From contig DHOR01000028.1 in assembly GCA_002409995.1 (NCBI GenBank), forward strand, positions 86,513-150,512: DNA of 64,000 nt. The letters are read 5' to 3'. Below are positions 43,319-53,235 of this stretch, piece after piece; within the stretch, counting starts at the first letter, position 1, and each line of letters opens with the position of its first letter. The notes under the pieces were generated by a model. It did not search any database. It had not been told where the DNA came from and was given only the letters and a program-made list of their open reading frames with translations. The position numbers were made by a program, and so were the translations under genes. Source of the stretch: Hungatella sp. UBA5385. Its GTDB lineage: Bacteria; Bacillota; Clostridia; Lachnospirales; Lachnospiraceae.

Positions 43319-44362
43319 ATGAATGTAAAGGATTTTAATTTTGATCTGCCTGAGGAATTAATTGCTCAGGACCCTTTGGAGGACCGTTCGGCTTCCAGGC
43401 TTTTGGTTCTGGACAAGCATACAGGTGAAATAGAGCACAGACATTTCAGAGACATTCTTTCTTATTTAAAGAAAGGGGACTGTCTTGTAATCAACGATAC
43501 AAAGGTAATTCCTGCCAGACTCTTTGGTGTGAAGGAAGGAACTGAGGCAAAGATTGAGGTTCTTCTTCTAAAGCGAAAGGATAATGATATCTGGGAGACT
43601 CTTGTGAAGCCTGGGAAAAAGGCAAAGGTGGGAACTGTCATCAGCTTTGGAGACGGACTTTTAAAAGGAACTGTAGTTGATGTTGTAGAGGAAGGAAACA
43701 GGCTGATTCAGTTTTCCTATGAAGGTATATTTGAGGAGATTTTAGATCAGCTTGGGCAGATGCCCCTTCCCCCTTATATCACTCACCAGCTTCAGGATAA
43801 GAACCGTTACCAGACTGTGTATGCTAAACATGAGGGATCAGCGGCTGCACCTACGGCAGGGCTTCATTTTACGAAGGAGCTGTTAAAGGAGATTGAGGAT
43901 ATGGGCGTTTCTATTGCTCATGTAACACTTCATGTAGGGCTTGGAACCTTCCGCCCGGTTAAGGTGGATGAGATTGAAGAGCACCATATGCATTCCGAAT
44001 TCTACGTTGTGGAGGAAGAGGAAGCGAAAAAGGTCAATGATACCAAAGCAAATGGAGGACGGGTGATCTGCGTGGGAACTACCAGCTGCAGAACTGTGGA
44101 ATCAGCTTCAACAGAAGAGGGGATTTTAAAAGCAGGAAGCGGCTGGACAGAGATATTTATATACCCTGGGTATAAATTTAAGATTCTGGACTGTCTGATT
44201 ACTAATTTTCATCTTCCGGAATCCACTCTGGTTATGCTGGTTTCAGCTCTGGCAGGGAGAGAGCATGTGCTCAATGCCTATGAGGAGGCAATTAAGGAAA
44301 GATACCGTTTTTTCAGTTTTGGAGATGCCATGTTTATTGCAAATCTTCATGGAGAAGTTTAA
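43319..44362 (+). CDS. queA: S-adenosylmethionine:tRNA ribosyltransferase-isomerase
   Basis: 347 residues, standard length for QueA, which transfers the ribosyl part of SAM to preQ1 in tRNA to form epoxyqueuosine. Conserved N-terminal [28 protein letters not shown], the central [13 protein letters not shown] and the C-terminal [19 protein letters not shown] are all present. AAAAGGAGA lies upstream of the ATG. tgt is not in the window, so the queuosine genes are split. Confidence 0.97.
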   Translation: MNVKDFNFDLPEELIAQDPLEDRSASRLLVLDKHTGEIEHRHFRDILSYLKKGDCLVINDTKVIPARLFGVKEGTEAKIEVLLLKRKDNDIWETLVKPGKKAKVGTVISFGDGLLKGTVVDVVEEGNRLIQFSYEGIFEEILDQLGQMPLPPYITHQLQDKNRYQTVYAKHEGSAAAPTAGLHFTKELLKEIEDMGVSIAHVTLHVGLGTFRPVKVDEIEEHHMHSEFYVVEEEEAKKVNDTKANGGRVICVGTTSCRTVESASTEEGILKAGSGWTEIFIYPGYKFKILDCLITNFHLPESTLVMLVSALAGREHVLNAYEEAIKERYRFFSFGDAMFIANLHGEV

Positions 44363-44392
44363 TGTTCTGATTCAGGAAGGGGTGAAGGTAAG

Positions 44393-45058
44393 ATGGAAGA
44401 GAAGAAACATATGGTAGGGGGAATATCCAGGAAAACTCTGGAGCGTCTTCCCGTATATCATCATTATCTGGAGGGAAAGTTTGCTGAGGGGACAGAGACC
44501 ATCTCTGCTCCTATGATTGCCTTGGACCTAAAGCTTAATGAGGTTCAGGTGAGAAAGGATATTGCTTCTGTGGCAAAAACAGCAGGGAAACCGAAAACCG
44601 GCTATGCAGTCAAGGATTTAATTGATGATCTGGAAGAATTTCTGGGGTATCACAATGTAAATCAGGCTGTATTAGTGGGAGCGGGATATTTGGGGCGTGC
44701 CCTTCTTTCTTATAAAGGCTTTGAACAATACGGGGTGGAGATTGTTATGGCTTTTGATAGTGACGGAAGAAAGGTGGATACGAAAATCGGCGGCAAAATG
44801 GTGCTTCCTATGGCTAAGCTGGAGAATTTATGTCAAAGAATGAATATTCATATTGGCATTATTACAGTTCCGGCAAAGGCTGCACAGGAGGTATGTGATC
44901 AGCTGGTAGCCGGAGGGGTACGGGCTGTGTGGAATTTTGCCCCTGTTCATTTAAATGTACCGGATCATGTGCTGGTTCAGAATGAGAATATGGCAGTATC
45001 TCTGGCAGCACTGTCCAAATACCTTTATGAAGTACAAAAAAAGGAGGAACCTATTTGA
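44393..45058 (+). CDS. rex: Redox-sensing transcriptional repressor Rex
   Basis: 221 residues. A winged-helix DNA-binding domain (ISRKTLERLPVYHHYLEGK ... DLKLNEVQVRKDIASV) is joined to a Rossmann NAD(H)-binding domain with VLVGAGYLGRALLSY. Rex represses fermentation and respiration genes until NADH rises. The next gene, a LysR regulator, starts on its stop codon (four-base overlap, TTG start with AAGGAGG), so the two are translationally coupled. Confidence 0.96.
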   Translation: MEEKKHMVGGISRKTLERLPVYHHYLEGKFAEGTETISAPMIALDLKLNEVQVRKDIASVAKTAGKPKTGYAVKDLIDDLEEFLGYHNVNQAVLVGAGYLGRALLSYKGFEQYGVEIVMAFDSDGRKVDTKIGGKMVLPMAKLENLCQRMNIHIGIITVPAKAAQEVCDQLVAGGVRAVWNFAPVHLNVPDHVLVQNENMAVSLAALSKYLYEVQKKEEPI

Positions 45059-45972
45059 ATACGGTATTATTGGAGTATGCCGTGGAGGTGGAGAAATGGG
45101 GGTCCATTACTCAGGCTGCAGCCAGCCTCTATATGGATCAGCCCAATTTAAGCAAAGCGATTAAAACATTAGAAGAAAGCCTTGGAGCTCCTATATTTGA
45201 CAGAACTCCCAAAGGTGTGCTGCCTACAGAAAGAGGCAGAATCTTTTTGGAATATGCAAGAAATGTTCTTGCCCAGATAGAGGAAATGGAAAATCTATAT
45301 CAGTCCAATAATGGAACAGGAATGGAGCTGTCTCTGTCCGTTCCAAGGGCAGGCTATATCAGCTATGGATTTACCAGATTTGTAAAACAGATGGACAGGC
45401 AGGAGATGGTAAGCCTGTGGCTTCGGGAAAATAACACCTCCCACACCTTACACGGAGTGGAGAGGGGAGAGTATAACCTTGGAATTATCAGGTATCTGAC
45501 TTCTGCTGAAAAACACTATACCCAGATGATTGTAAGTGCAGGACTGGATTCCATGACTCTGTCAGAGTTTAAAAACAGGGTGGTTTTGTCTGCCAATCAT
45601 CCGCTGGCAGCCTGCGAAACCCTTACCCTTGATTCCCTTCATCCTTATATAGAAATCACTTACGGAGAATCCATAACAGGTAGAAGAGACCCGGTCAGGA
45701 CGGAGGAAGGGGAGAAAAATTCCAGAAGTATCTATGTATTTGAGCGGGAAAGCCAGTTTAGACTTTTGCGTGAAAATCCTGATACTTATATGTGCGGTTC
45801 TCCTCTGCCGGAAACAGTTCTGACAGAAAATGGTCTGGTTCAGAAGTCATGTACAGATGAAATAAAAACTTATAAAGATGTTCTGGTGTACAGAAAAGGA
45901 TATGATTTCAGCACCTGGGATCATCTGTTTTTAAAAGAGCTGGAAAAGGTAAAGAAGGAGATTTTTAAATAA
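45055..45972 (+). CDS. LysR-family transcriptional regulator coupled to rex
   Basis: 305 residues: an N-terminal winged HTH (WGSITQAAASLYMDQPNLSKAIKTLEESLGAPIFDR) and a two-lobed effector domain. The start is TTG 45055, seven bases after AAGGAGG (45041-45047) and overlapping the rex stop by four bases. Being made together with Rex suggests a shared metabolic input, but its effector and targets are unknown. A weak AT-rich inverted region follows the stop codon. Confidence 0.88.
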   Translation: MNTVLLEYAVEVEKWGSITQAAASLYMDQPNLSKAIKTLEESLGAPIFDRTPKGVLPTERGRIFLEYARNVLAQIEEMENLYQSNNGTGMELSLSVPRAGYISYGFTRFVKQMDRQEMVSLWLRENNTSHTLHGVERGEYNLGIIRYLTSAEKHYTQMIVSAGLDSMTLSEFKNRVVLSANHPLAACETLTLDSLHPYIEITYGESITGRRDPVRTEEGEKNSRSIYVFERESQFRLLRENPDTYMCGSPLPETVLTENGLVQKSCTDEIKTYKDVLVYRKGYDFSTWDHLFLKELEKVKKEIFK

Positions 45973-46085
45973 TCAGTAAATATATATCGATATTTATATA
46001 CTGATATATAGAAATATACCTTTGTATGAAAGCCGTTTTCGCTGTAAAATAGATTTTGACTTCAAGTATGCAATGCAATGTGAAT

Positions 46086-46122
46086 CCAAAGGCACAGAAC
46101 CCCTCCGGTTTTGTGCCTTTGG
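46086..46122. terminator. Long hairpin between lysR and cbiK
   Basis: CCAAAGGCACA pairs with TGTGCCTTTGG, extended by AACC/GGTT near the loop; no T-run follows. It may be an mRNA-processing site or weak terminator for the rex-lysR unit. Confidence 0.55.
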
Positions 46123-46137
46123 TGCGTGAAAAGCTAT

Positions 46138-46166
46138 TTGACAGCTATTTTCATCTGTGATATGGT
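46138..46166 (+). promoter_or_regulatory. Promoter of cbiK-apbE
   Basis: TTGACA (46138-46143), 17-base spacer ending in TGA, TATGGT (46161-46166). About 38 bases before the cbiK start. No cobalamin riboswitch was recognised in this gap. Confidence 0.65.
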
Positions 46167-46203
46167 ATTCAGGAAAAAGTATAGAAGGTAAGGTTGAATA
46201 TAG

Positions 46204-47004
46204 ATGAAGAAGGCGATACTGGTGGTAAGCTTTGGAACAAGCTACCATGACACCCGGAAGAAGACAATTGATGCTATAGAAGAAGCAATTAGCGAAGAAT
46301 TTAAGGATTATGAATTAAGGCGGGCATATACCAGCCGCATTATTCTTGGAATATTAGATAAAAGAGACGGAATCGAAATTGACAATGTAACAGAAGCTAT
46401 GGAGAAGCTGGTACAGGAAGGATATGAAAAGGTGCTGGTGCAGCCCACTCATGTAATGAGTGGAGATGAGTATGACGGCATGATGGAGGATATCAAACCT
46501 TTTGAATCAGACTTTCTAAATATTTCCTATGGAGCACCTTTGCTCACCGGTGAGCTGGATTATGAGTGTCTGGTTGAGATTCTGGCAGAGGATACAAAGG
46601 AATATAATGTTCCTGGGACGGAGATTCTATTAATGGGACATGGCTCTGAACACAGTGCCAATGTTGTCTATAGGAATCTGGCGGAAGTATTCCGAAGAAA
46701 AGGATATGAGAATTATCACGTAGGAACAGTAGAGGCAAAGCCAGATTATAAGGATATGGAATATGAAATCAAGCAGACAGCTTCCAGGCGTGTGATTTTA
46801 CAGCCCCTTATGATTGTGGCAGGCGACCATGCGAATAATGATATGGCAGGAGCAGATGAGGATTCCTGGAAATGCAGGCTGGAGGCAGCAGGATACGAAG
46901 TGATTTGCTGTGTAAAGGGCATGGGAGAGCTGGAAGGGGTCAGACAGCTGTTTGTGGAACATGCAAGAGATGCGGAAGTAGTTTATAATAGGAAGAGGGA
47001 TTAA
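46204..47004 (+). CDS. cbiK: Sirohydrochlorin cobaltochelatase, CbiK family
   Basis: 266 residues of the class II chelatase family (PF06180), which inserts cobalt into sirohydrochlorin early in anaerobic B12 synthesis. VVSFGTSYHDTRKKTIDAIE at the N-terminus, the catalytic His in LMGHGSEH and the metal-binding VAGDHANNDMAG are characteristic. It is cytoplasmic, without a signal peptide. No other cobalamin gene is in the window, which is unusual for CbiK, so a different tetrapyrrole or metal substrate is possible. apbE follows 10 bases downstream. Confidence 0.88.
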   Translation: MKKAILVVSFGTSYHDTRKKTIDAIEEAISEEFKDYELRRAYTSRIILGILDKRDGIEIDNVTEAMEKLVQEGYEKVLVQPTHVMSGDEYDGMMEDIKPFESDFLNISYGAPLLTGELDYECLVEILAEDTKEYNVPGTEILLMGHGSEHSANVVYRNLAEVFRRKGYENYHVGTVEAKPDYKDMEYEIKQTASRRVILQPLMIVAGDHANNDMAGADEDSWKCRLEAAGYEVICCVKGMGELEGVRQLFVEHARDAEVVYNRKRD

Positions 47005-47014
47005 GTTAATAAGT

Positions 47015-48088
47015 ATGAAAAATGACAGAAAATCCAAAATTACACAGAGAAGTCTAATTGTATTCATATTGTTTCTGGCAATAGTAATAGCACAGTCCGT
47101 CTTCACAAAGAAGACAGAGCCTGAAACAAAAGAAGAAACCCAGTCTATTTTCACAAGAAAGATAGAACCAGTAACAAAATCAAGCTTTATGCTCAATACC
47201 TTTGTTACAGTAACCCTTTATGATAAGGACGATATAGAAGTTTTAAACGGAGTTCTGGAGCTTTGTAAGTCCTATGAGAATGTCTTCAGCAGAACCATAG
47301 AAGATAGCGAAATATACAAGCTGAATCACAGGGCAAAAGGGGATCAGACGATGACGCTATCAAAGGATACTGCTGATCTTCTCCAGGCTGGTCTGCATTA
47401 CAGTGAGCGTTCCGGCGGAGCTTTTGATATTACCATAGAACCTTTAAGCTCTCTCTGGGATTTTACTGCTGAAACTCCTGTGATACCGCCGGAGAATCAG
47501 ATTGAAGAAGCTGTCAAAAAAGTGAACTACAAAAACATAAAAGTCACAGGAGATCAGGTTACCTTTTTATCTCCAGACACTTCCATTGATCTGGGTGCCA
47601 TTGCCAAGGGATATATTGCAGACCGAATGAAGGATTATCTTCTGGAAAATGGTGTTAATAGCGCAGTGATCAATCTTGGCGGCAATGTACTTTGTGTAGG
47701 TACTAAGCCGGACGGAACCCCATTTCGCATTGGTCTTCAGAAGCCTTATGCAGACAGAAATGAAACCATTGCCCAGTTGTCTGTTGATGGGAAATCTGTG
47801 GTGTCTTCAGGTGTTTATGAGCGCCATTTTGTAAAGGACGGAGTTAATTATCATCATATATTAAGCCCTAAGGATGGTTATCCTTATGAAAATGGGCTTG
47901 TTTCTGTTACAATTATCTCTGATCTGTCAGTGGACGGAGATGGGCTTTCCACTACCTGCTTTGCCCTGGGGCTTACAGATGGGCTGGAGCTGTTAAACTC
48001 TACAGATGGTGTATATGGAATTTTTATAACCGATGATTATGAAATTCATTATTCAGACGGAGCTGAGGCATTTCTGGTGAAGGAGTAG
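47015..48088 (+). CDS. apbE: FAD:protein FMN transferase (ApbE)
   Basis: 357 residues. One N-terminal transmembrane anchor (about 13-29, no lipobox) is followed by a short repeated linker (VFTKKTEPETKEE ... IFTRKIEPVTKSS) and the ApbE domain with AIAKGYIADRMKDYL, NLGGNVLCVGTKPDG and YHHILSPKDGYP. It attaches FMN covalently to threonines of exported or membrane redox proteins such as Rnf/Nqr subunits. The target protein is not encoded nearby. It is 10 bases after cbiK, a probable two-gene unit. Confidence 0.93.
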   Translation: MKNDRKSKITQRSLIVFILFLAIVIAQSVFTKKTEPETKEETQSIFTRKIEPVTKSSFMLNTFVTVTLYDKDDIEVLNGVLELCKSYENVFSRTIEDSEIYKLNHRAKGDQTMTLSKDTADLLQAGLHYSERSGGAFDITIEPLSSLWDFTAETPVIPPENQIEEAVKKVNYKNIKVTGDQVTFLSPDTSIDLGAIAKGYIADRMKDYLLENGVNSAVINLGGNVLCVGTKPDGTPFRIGLQKPYADRNETIAQLSVDGKSVVSSGVYERHFVKDGVNYHHILSPKDGYPYENGLVSVTIISDLSVDGDGLSTTCFALGLTDGLELLNSTDGVYGIFITDDYEIHYSDGAEAFLVKE

Positions 48089-48165
48089 TTACATGGAAGT
48101 TCTTTACATTTTTCCGGTGCTATAATACAATAGAAGAAATGCGGAGTCAATAGGAGAAAAGTACT

Positions 48166-48576
48166 ATGATAAAGAAGTTATGGGACAAGGTAGTAAACCG
48201 TGAGGTTATAACCTATCTGATATTCGGAGTTCTCACAACCTTTGTGAACTGGATTATCTATTTTACAATGGTGAGAAGTCACTATGATTACCGGATTGCC
48301 AATGCTGCTGCATGGGCAGGTTCTGTTCTCTTTGCTTATATTACAAACAAACTGATAGTATTTCAAAGTCATAACATGGGGCCAGAGCAGATGTTTAAGG
48401 AGTTTGTTTCCTTTGTCAGCTGCAGGGTTTTATCCGGTGTAATGGAAATGGTATTTATTATAGTAATGGTTTCCTGGCTTCATATGGGTGAAAATATCAG
48501 TAAAATTTTGGTGTCTGTATTAGTTGTAATTGCCAACTACGTATTCAGCAAACTCTTTGTTTTTAAAAAGAACTGA
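48166..48576 (+). CDS. GtrA family membrane protein
   Basis: 136 residues with four transmembrane segments (EVITYLIFGVLTTFVNWIIYF is the family start). GtrA proteins are flippases or accessory subunits that move polyprenol-linked sugars across the membrane. In Listeria and Bacillus a GtrA protein works with a YfhO glycosyltransferase to glycosylate lipoteichoic or wall polymers, and a YfhO gene follows here 29 bases downstream. AGGAG precedes ATG 48166. Confidence 0.9.
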   Translation: MIKKLWDKVVNREVITYLIFGVLTTFVNWIIYFTMVRSHYDYRIANAAAWAGSVLFAYITNKLIVFQSHNMGPEQMFKEFVSFVSCRVLSGVMEMVFIIVMVSWLHMGENISKILVSVLVVIANYVFSKLFVFKKN

Positions 48577-48605
48577 GAATATTCCTTAAGAATGGGGTAA
48601 CTGAA

Positions 48606-51600
48606 ATGGAACGGGATAACGATATAGAAAAAATTTCACAAGAACTGGAAGATATGCTTAAAACATTGGCAGACAGGGAAAGAGAGACAGAAGAGGGTAT
48701 TTTGACAGATAGAGAGACTAAAGAAGATTTGGGTAAAATAAATAAAGAAACTATTTCTGGTAACGGCAAGGCGGAAGCTTTTGAGAAGCCGTCTGATTTT
48801 GGTGGAGCGGAAGGGACTGCGAAGTCAGCAGAGAAGCAGTCTGGTTATGGCAGAGCGGGTGAGGTAGAGAAGCTGTCTGATTTTGGAAGAGCGGGTGAGG
48901 CAGAGAAGCTGTCTGAATATAACAGCTATATTGACTATAGCATGGAGACGGATAGAGCGAAATCCTTGTCTGATATGGAAGATCAAGATATAGATAACAT
49001 GGAAGATATAGATGAAATAAAAGATGTAGATGGCATAGAAGACATAGATGGTATAGAGGATATCGATGGCATAGAAGATATAGATAACATAGAAGATCAA
49101 GATGTCATGGAAGATATAGATGGTATAGAAGATATAGATGGTATATATGCTATAGATGATATAGAAGAATCAAAAGATTTAGAAGAGTTTCCTTTCAGAG
49201 ATGTACACGCTGAACATTACAGAGCACGAAAACACCCCAAGAAGAAAAACAGTGTTAATCTTATCAGACCATCTGATGCACTGGTTGCTGCTTTTGTTGT
49301 TCCAGTGGTGATTATGATCATTATATTTGCCCAGAGAGGGATTTTCCCATTTGGGGAAGAAAGCTTTTTGCGGACAGATATGTACCATCAGTATGCACCA
49401 TTTTTCTCTGAGTTTCAGTATAAACTGACTCATGGAAAAAGTCTGCTGTACAGCTGGGATGTGGGAATGGGTGTTAACTTTTCAGCCCTTTATGCCTATT
49501 ATCTGGCAAGTCCATTAAACTGGCTGCTGATTCTGTGTCCAAAGGCAAATGTCATAGAGTTTATGACCTATTCTATTGTACTGAAAATCGGTCTAAGCGG
49601 TCTTACCTTTGCTTATTATTTGCGCAGACATTGTAAAACAAGAGATTTTGGTATCGCATTCTTCGGAATTTTTTATGCGCTTTCAGGTTATATAGCTGCT
49701 TATAGCTGGAATATTATGTGGCTGGACTGTATTCTGCTGTTCCCTTTGATTGTGCTGGGGCTGGAGCGTCTGGTAAAGGAGAAAAAATGCCTGCTGTACA
49801 GTGTTGCACTGGGGTTATCTATTCTCTCTAATTACTACATATCGATTATGATATGTATCTTTATGGTGTTATATTTTGTGGCTCTTCTCATTATGGAAGA
49901 AAGAAAGCCACTGAAGGAATACGGCTGGAATGTGCTGCATTTTACAATATATTCCCTTCTGGCAGGCGGGTTTGCAGCAGTTGTGCTGCTTCCAGAGATA
50001 TATGCTTTACAGTCAACGGCTTCAGGAAATTTCACTTTCCCCAAGACGGTAAGCTCTTATTTTTCTATTTTCGATATGATTGCCAGACATTTGCCGGCAG
50101 TGGAGGCTGAGCTGGGGCTGGATCACTGGCCTAATGTATATTGCGGAGTAGCAGTGCTGATGTTTTTCCTTCTGTATCTCATCAGCAAACAGATCAGGGT
50201 GAGAGAGAAGATTGTATATTGCGGACTGTTACTGTTTTTCTTTGCCAGTTTTTCTATTAATGTACTGAACTTTATCTGGCATGGATTTCACTATCCTAAT
50301 AGTTTGCCATGCAGACAGTCCTTTATCTATATTTTTATTATGCTTTTGGTATGTTACCAGGCTTACAGCCATTTAAGGGAGACCCAGTGGAAGCATATTG
50401 TTATGGCTTTCTTTATAGCTGTTGGTTTTATATTGATGGCTGAAAAATTAATTACCGATGATGCTTATCACTTTTCAGTTTATTATGTTTCCATCCTGTT
50501 TTTAGCAGGTTATGCAGGGCTTGTCTATCTCTACAAACGTGGATTTAATAGAAATATTCTTGTGCTGCTTGTGCTTGGACTTGTATCCATAGAAGCGGCA
50601 GTGAATATGACCATAACCAGTGTGACAACAGTGAGCCGTACCAATTATCTAAGTGATAATGAGGCATCTGAAGCTTTGGCACAGAGTATAATGCCTAATG
50701 ACCATTTTTTCCGAATTGAGAAAATCACCAGGAAAACCAAAAATGACGGTGCATGGCTGAATTTTCCTACAGTTTCATTGTTTTCTTCTACAGCCAATGC
50801 AGATTTATCCAAGTTTTTCAAAAAGGTAGGCTGCGAGAGTTCCACCAATGCTTACAGTATTACAGGAAGTACACCGCTGATAGATTCTCTATTTTCTGTA
50901 CGGTACGGAATTTATTCCAGTGAGCCGGAGGATACAGGACTCATAAGCAAGATAGATGATATAGATAATATGTACCTTTATGAGAATTCCTACACCCTTC
51001 CTCTTGGATTTGTATTTCCTTATGATTTTGAAGGTACCTGGCGGGATGATTTTGCAAATCCGGCAGATGTGCAGAATGATATGACAGAGGTTCTGGGAGC
51101 GCGTCACGTGTTAGAAGAAATGCACAGTGAGGTACTGGGAACCAGCTTTAGTTTTACGACTGAAATAGCAGGGGATTACTATGTTTATGTCAGCAACAAC
51201 AGGGTGGAGAAAGTAAATGCATCCATGGGAGAGCGCAGTAAGACCTTCAGCAATGTCAATCGTGGATTTTTGCTGGAGCTTGGCTGGATAGAAGCAGGCG
51301 AGGAAGTAACTCTGCGAAATGAAGACAATGAACAGGACCTGGTGGCAATGGCTTACCGCTTTGTGCCAGAGGGCCTGGAAAGTGTTTACAACGTGTTGAA
51401 TCAGAACAGTATGAAGATGGAAACCTGGACGGATACAGAACTGAAAGGAACCATAGAGGTTGATAAAGCAGGACTTCTGTTTCTCAGTATTCCATATGAT
51501 GAAGGCTGGACCATTCGTGTAGATGGGGAGATTGAGAAACCATATAAGATGTTTGATACATTTTTAAGTGTACGTCTCTCAGAAGGGAGCCATGAGGTGT

Positions 51601-51731
51601 CCCTGGAATATATGCCACAAGGCTTGAAGACAGGCGCAGTGATTACAACAGCCAGTGTTCTGCTTTTGGCTTTGTCAGGATTTCTTAGTCATGCTTCTGA
51701 CAAAAAGAAGAGAAAGATGAGACAATATTAA
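48606..51731 (+). CDS. YfhO family membrane glycosyltransferase with an acidic repeat extension
   Basis: 1041 residues. Residues about 1-200 are a cytoplasmic, acidic, low-complexity extension containing SDFGRAGE and (G)IEDID repeats. From about 220 (LVAAFVVPVVIMIIIFAQ) there are some 12 transmembrane helices of the YfhO GT-C-like fold, with an early acidic motif FLRTDMYHQYAPFF typical of these enzymes. A C-terminal extracytoplasmic beta domain (about 880-1010) precedes one last helix. Bacillus and Listeria YfhO proteins add sugars to teichoic-type polymers. Together with the gtrA gene just upstream this suggests cell-surface polymer decoration. The N-terminal extension is absent from typical YfhO. 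Confidence 0.88.
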   Translation: MERDNDIEKISQELEDMLKTLADRERETEEGILTDRETKEDLGKINKETISGNGKAEAFEKPSDFGGAEGTAKSAEKQSGYGRAGEVEKLSDFGRAGEAEKLSEYNSYIDYSMETDRAKSLSDMEDQDIDNMEDIDEIKDVDGIEDIDGIEDIDGIEDIDNIEDQDVMEDIDGIEDIDGIYAIDDIEESKDLEEFPFRDVHAEHYRARKHPKKKNSVNLIRPSDALVAAFVVPVVIMIIIFAQRGIFPFGEESFLRTDMYHQYAPFFSEFQYKLTHGKSLLYSWDVGMGVNFSALYAYYLASPLNWLLILCPKANVIEFMTYSIVLKIGLSGLTFAYYLRRHCKTRDFGIAFFGIFYALSGYIAAYSWNIMWLDCILLFPLIVLGLERLVKEKKCLLYSVALGLSILSNYYISIMICIFMVLYFVALLIMEERKPLKEYGWNVLHFTIYSLLAGGFAAVVLLPEIYALQSTASGNFTFPKTVSSYFSIFDMIARHLPAVEAELGLDHWPNVYCGVAVLMFFLLYLISKQIRVREKIVYCGLLLFFFASFSINVLNFIWHGFHYPNSLPCRQSFIYIFIMLLVCYQAYSHLRETQWKHIVMAFFIAVGFILMAEKLITDDAYHFSVYYVSILFLAGYAGLVYLYKRGFNRNILVLLVLGLVSIEAAVNMTITSVTTVSRTNYLSDNEASEALAQSIMPNDHFFRIEKITRKTKNDGAWLNFPTVSLFSSTANADLSKFFKKVGCESSTNAYSITGSTPLIDSLFSVRYGIYSSEPEDTGLISKIDDIDNMYLYENSYTLPLGFVFPYDFEGTWRDDFANPADVQNDMTEVLGARHVLEEMHSEVLGTSFSFTTEIAGDYYVYVSNNRVEKVNASMGERSKTFSNVNRGFLLELGWIEAGEEVTLRNEDNEQDLVAMAYRFVPEGLESVYNVLNQNSMKMETWTDTELKGTIEVDKAGLLFLSIPYDEGWTIRVDGEIEKPYKMFDTFLSVRLSEGSHEVSLEYMPQGLKTGAVITTASVLLLALSGFLSHASDKKKRKMRQY
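49020..49160 (+). repeat. 18-bp coding repeat (GIEDID hexapeptide)
   Basis: Seven to eight imperfect in-frame copies of an 18-base unit such as GGTATAGAAGATATAGAT encode Ile-Glu-Asp-Ile-Asp-Gly type hexapeptides, broken by IEDQDV. A second, longer repeat, (E/A)EKLSDFGRAGE, lies just upstream (48830-48920). Confidence 0.85.
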
Positions 51732-51762
51732 TAGAATAAACAATACAGAGGAGAGATAAGCT

Positions 51763-53139
51763 ATGAAACTATGGGGCGGACGCTTCACAAAAGAGACCAA
51801 TCAGCTGGTGCATAATTTTAATGCATCCATATCATTTGACCAAAAATTCTATCACCAGGATATTGAAGGCAGTATCGCCCACGTAAAAATGCTGGCAAAG
51901 CAGGGAATTCTTACAGAAGAGGACCGGGATTTAATTGTAAATGGTCTGGAAGGAATCCGAACAGACTTAGAGAACGGCTCCCTGACCATTACTGCAGAGC
52001 ATGAGGATATTCATTCCTTTGTAGAAGCTGTTTTAACAGAGCGTATCGGCGAGGCTGGCAAACGCCTTCATACTGGACGCAGCCGTAATGACCAGGTGGC
52101 TCTTGATATGAAGTTGTATACAAGAGATGAGATTGATGAACTGGATGAACTTGTTTTATCCCTTTTAAAAGAGCTGTTAAAGCTGATGGAAGAGCATATT
52201 GATACCTATATGCCAGGCTTTACACATTTGCAGAAGGCACAGCCTATTACACTGGCTCATCACCTTGGCGCTTATTTTGAAATGTTCTACAGAGACAGAC
52301 AGCGCCTTCAGGATATTAGAAAACGTATGAATTATTGCCCTCTGGGATCAGGTGCTCTTGCAGGAACTACCTATCCTCTGGACCGTGAGTACACAGCAGA
52401 GCTTCTTGGCTTTGACGGCCCAACACTGAACAGTATGGATTCTGTTGCTGACAGGGATTATCTTATTGAGCTGCTCAGCGCTTTATCCACCATCAGCATG
52501 CATTTAAGCCGTTTCTGTGAGGAAATCATTATCTGGAATACCAATGAGTACCGGTTTGTGGAGATTGATGATGCGTACAGCACAGGAAGCAGTATTATGC
52601 CTCAGAAGAAGAACCCTGATATTGCAGAGCTGATCAGAGGAAAAACAGGCCGTGTCTATGGCGCCCTTGTTTCGCTTCTCACTACAATGAAGGGAATTCC
52701 TCTTGCCTATAACAAGGATATGCAGGAGGATAAAGAGCTGACCTTTGATGCGATTGATACCACAAAGGGCTGTCTGGCACTATTTACAGATATGATTTCC
52801 ACCATGACCTTCCGTAAGGACGTAATGGAGGCAAGTGCGAAAAATGGTTTTACCAATGCAACAGATGCTGCTGATTATCTGGTGAACCACGGGGTGGCCT
52901 TCCGTGATGCTCATGGAATTGTGGGGCAGCTGGTGCTTTTCTGCATTGATAAGGGAATTGCTCTTGATGATATGAGCTTAGAGGAATATAAGGCAATCAG
53001 CCCTGTATTTGAAGAGGATATATACGAAGCAATCAGCTTAAAGACTTGTGTGGAGAAGCGTATGACAATCGGCGCTCCAGGGCAGGAAGCGATGAAGAAG
53101 GTTATTGAGATTTATAAAGGGGAATTAAAGAATTTATAA
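51763..53139 (+). CDS. argH: Argininosuccinate lyase
   Basis: 458 residues, normal length. The aspartase/fumarase signature [12 protein letters not shown], the N-terminal [24 protein letters not shown] and [13 protein letters not shown] are all present. It releases arginine and fumarate from argininosuccinate, the last step of arginine synthesis. argG is not adjacent. GAGGAGA lies upstream of the ATG. Confidence 0.98.
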   Translation: MKLWGGRFTKETNQLVHNFNASISFDQKFYHQDIEGSIAHVKMLAKQGILTEEDRDLIVNGLEGIRTDLENGSLTITAEHEDIHSFVEAVLTERIGEAGKRLHTGRSRNDQVALDMKLYTRDEIDELDELVLSLLKELLKLMEEHIDTYMPGFTHLQKAQPITLAHHLGAYFEMFYRDRQRLQDIRKRMNYCPLGSGALAGTTYPLDREYTAELLGFDGPTLNSMDSVADRDYLIELLSALSTISMHLSRFCEEIIIWNTNEYRFVEIDDAYSTGSSIMPQKKNPDIAELIRGKTGRVYGALVSLLTTMKGIPLAYNKDMQEDKELTFDAIDTTKGCLALFTDMISTMTFRKDVMEASAKNGFTNATDAADYLVNHGVAFRDAHGIVGQLVLFCIDKGIALDDMSLEEYKAISPVFEEDIYEAISLKTCVEKRMTIGAPGQEAMKKVIEIYKGELKNL

Positions 53140-53181
53140 TCATAGAAATATAGAATTGTAGAATTAAGAATCGCAGAATAG

Positions 53182-53226
53182 AGCTGCTGGCAGTGAATTT
53201 TTAACTATCACTGCCAGCAGCTTTTC
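53182..53226. terminator. Bidirectional terminator between argH and sdaAA
   Basis: A perfect 14-bp stem AGCTGCTGGCAGTG/CACTGCCAGCAGCT followed by TTTT, between convergent genes. Confidence 0.93.
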
Positions 53227-53235
53227 TCTGTCATT

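Noticed and set aside
45980..46000. ATATCGATAT palindrome after the rex-coupled lysR gene
   Set aside because: Short and AT-rich, expected by chance in such sequence, and not near a promoter.
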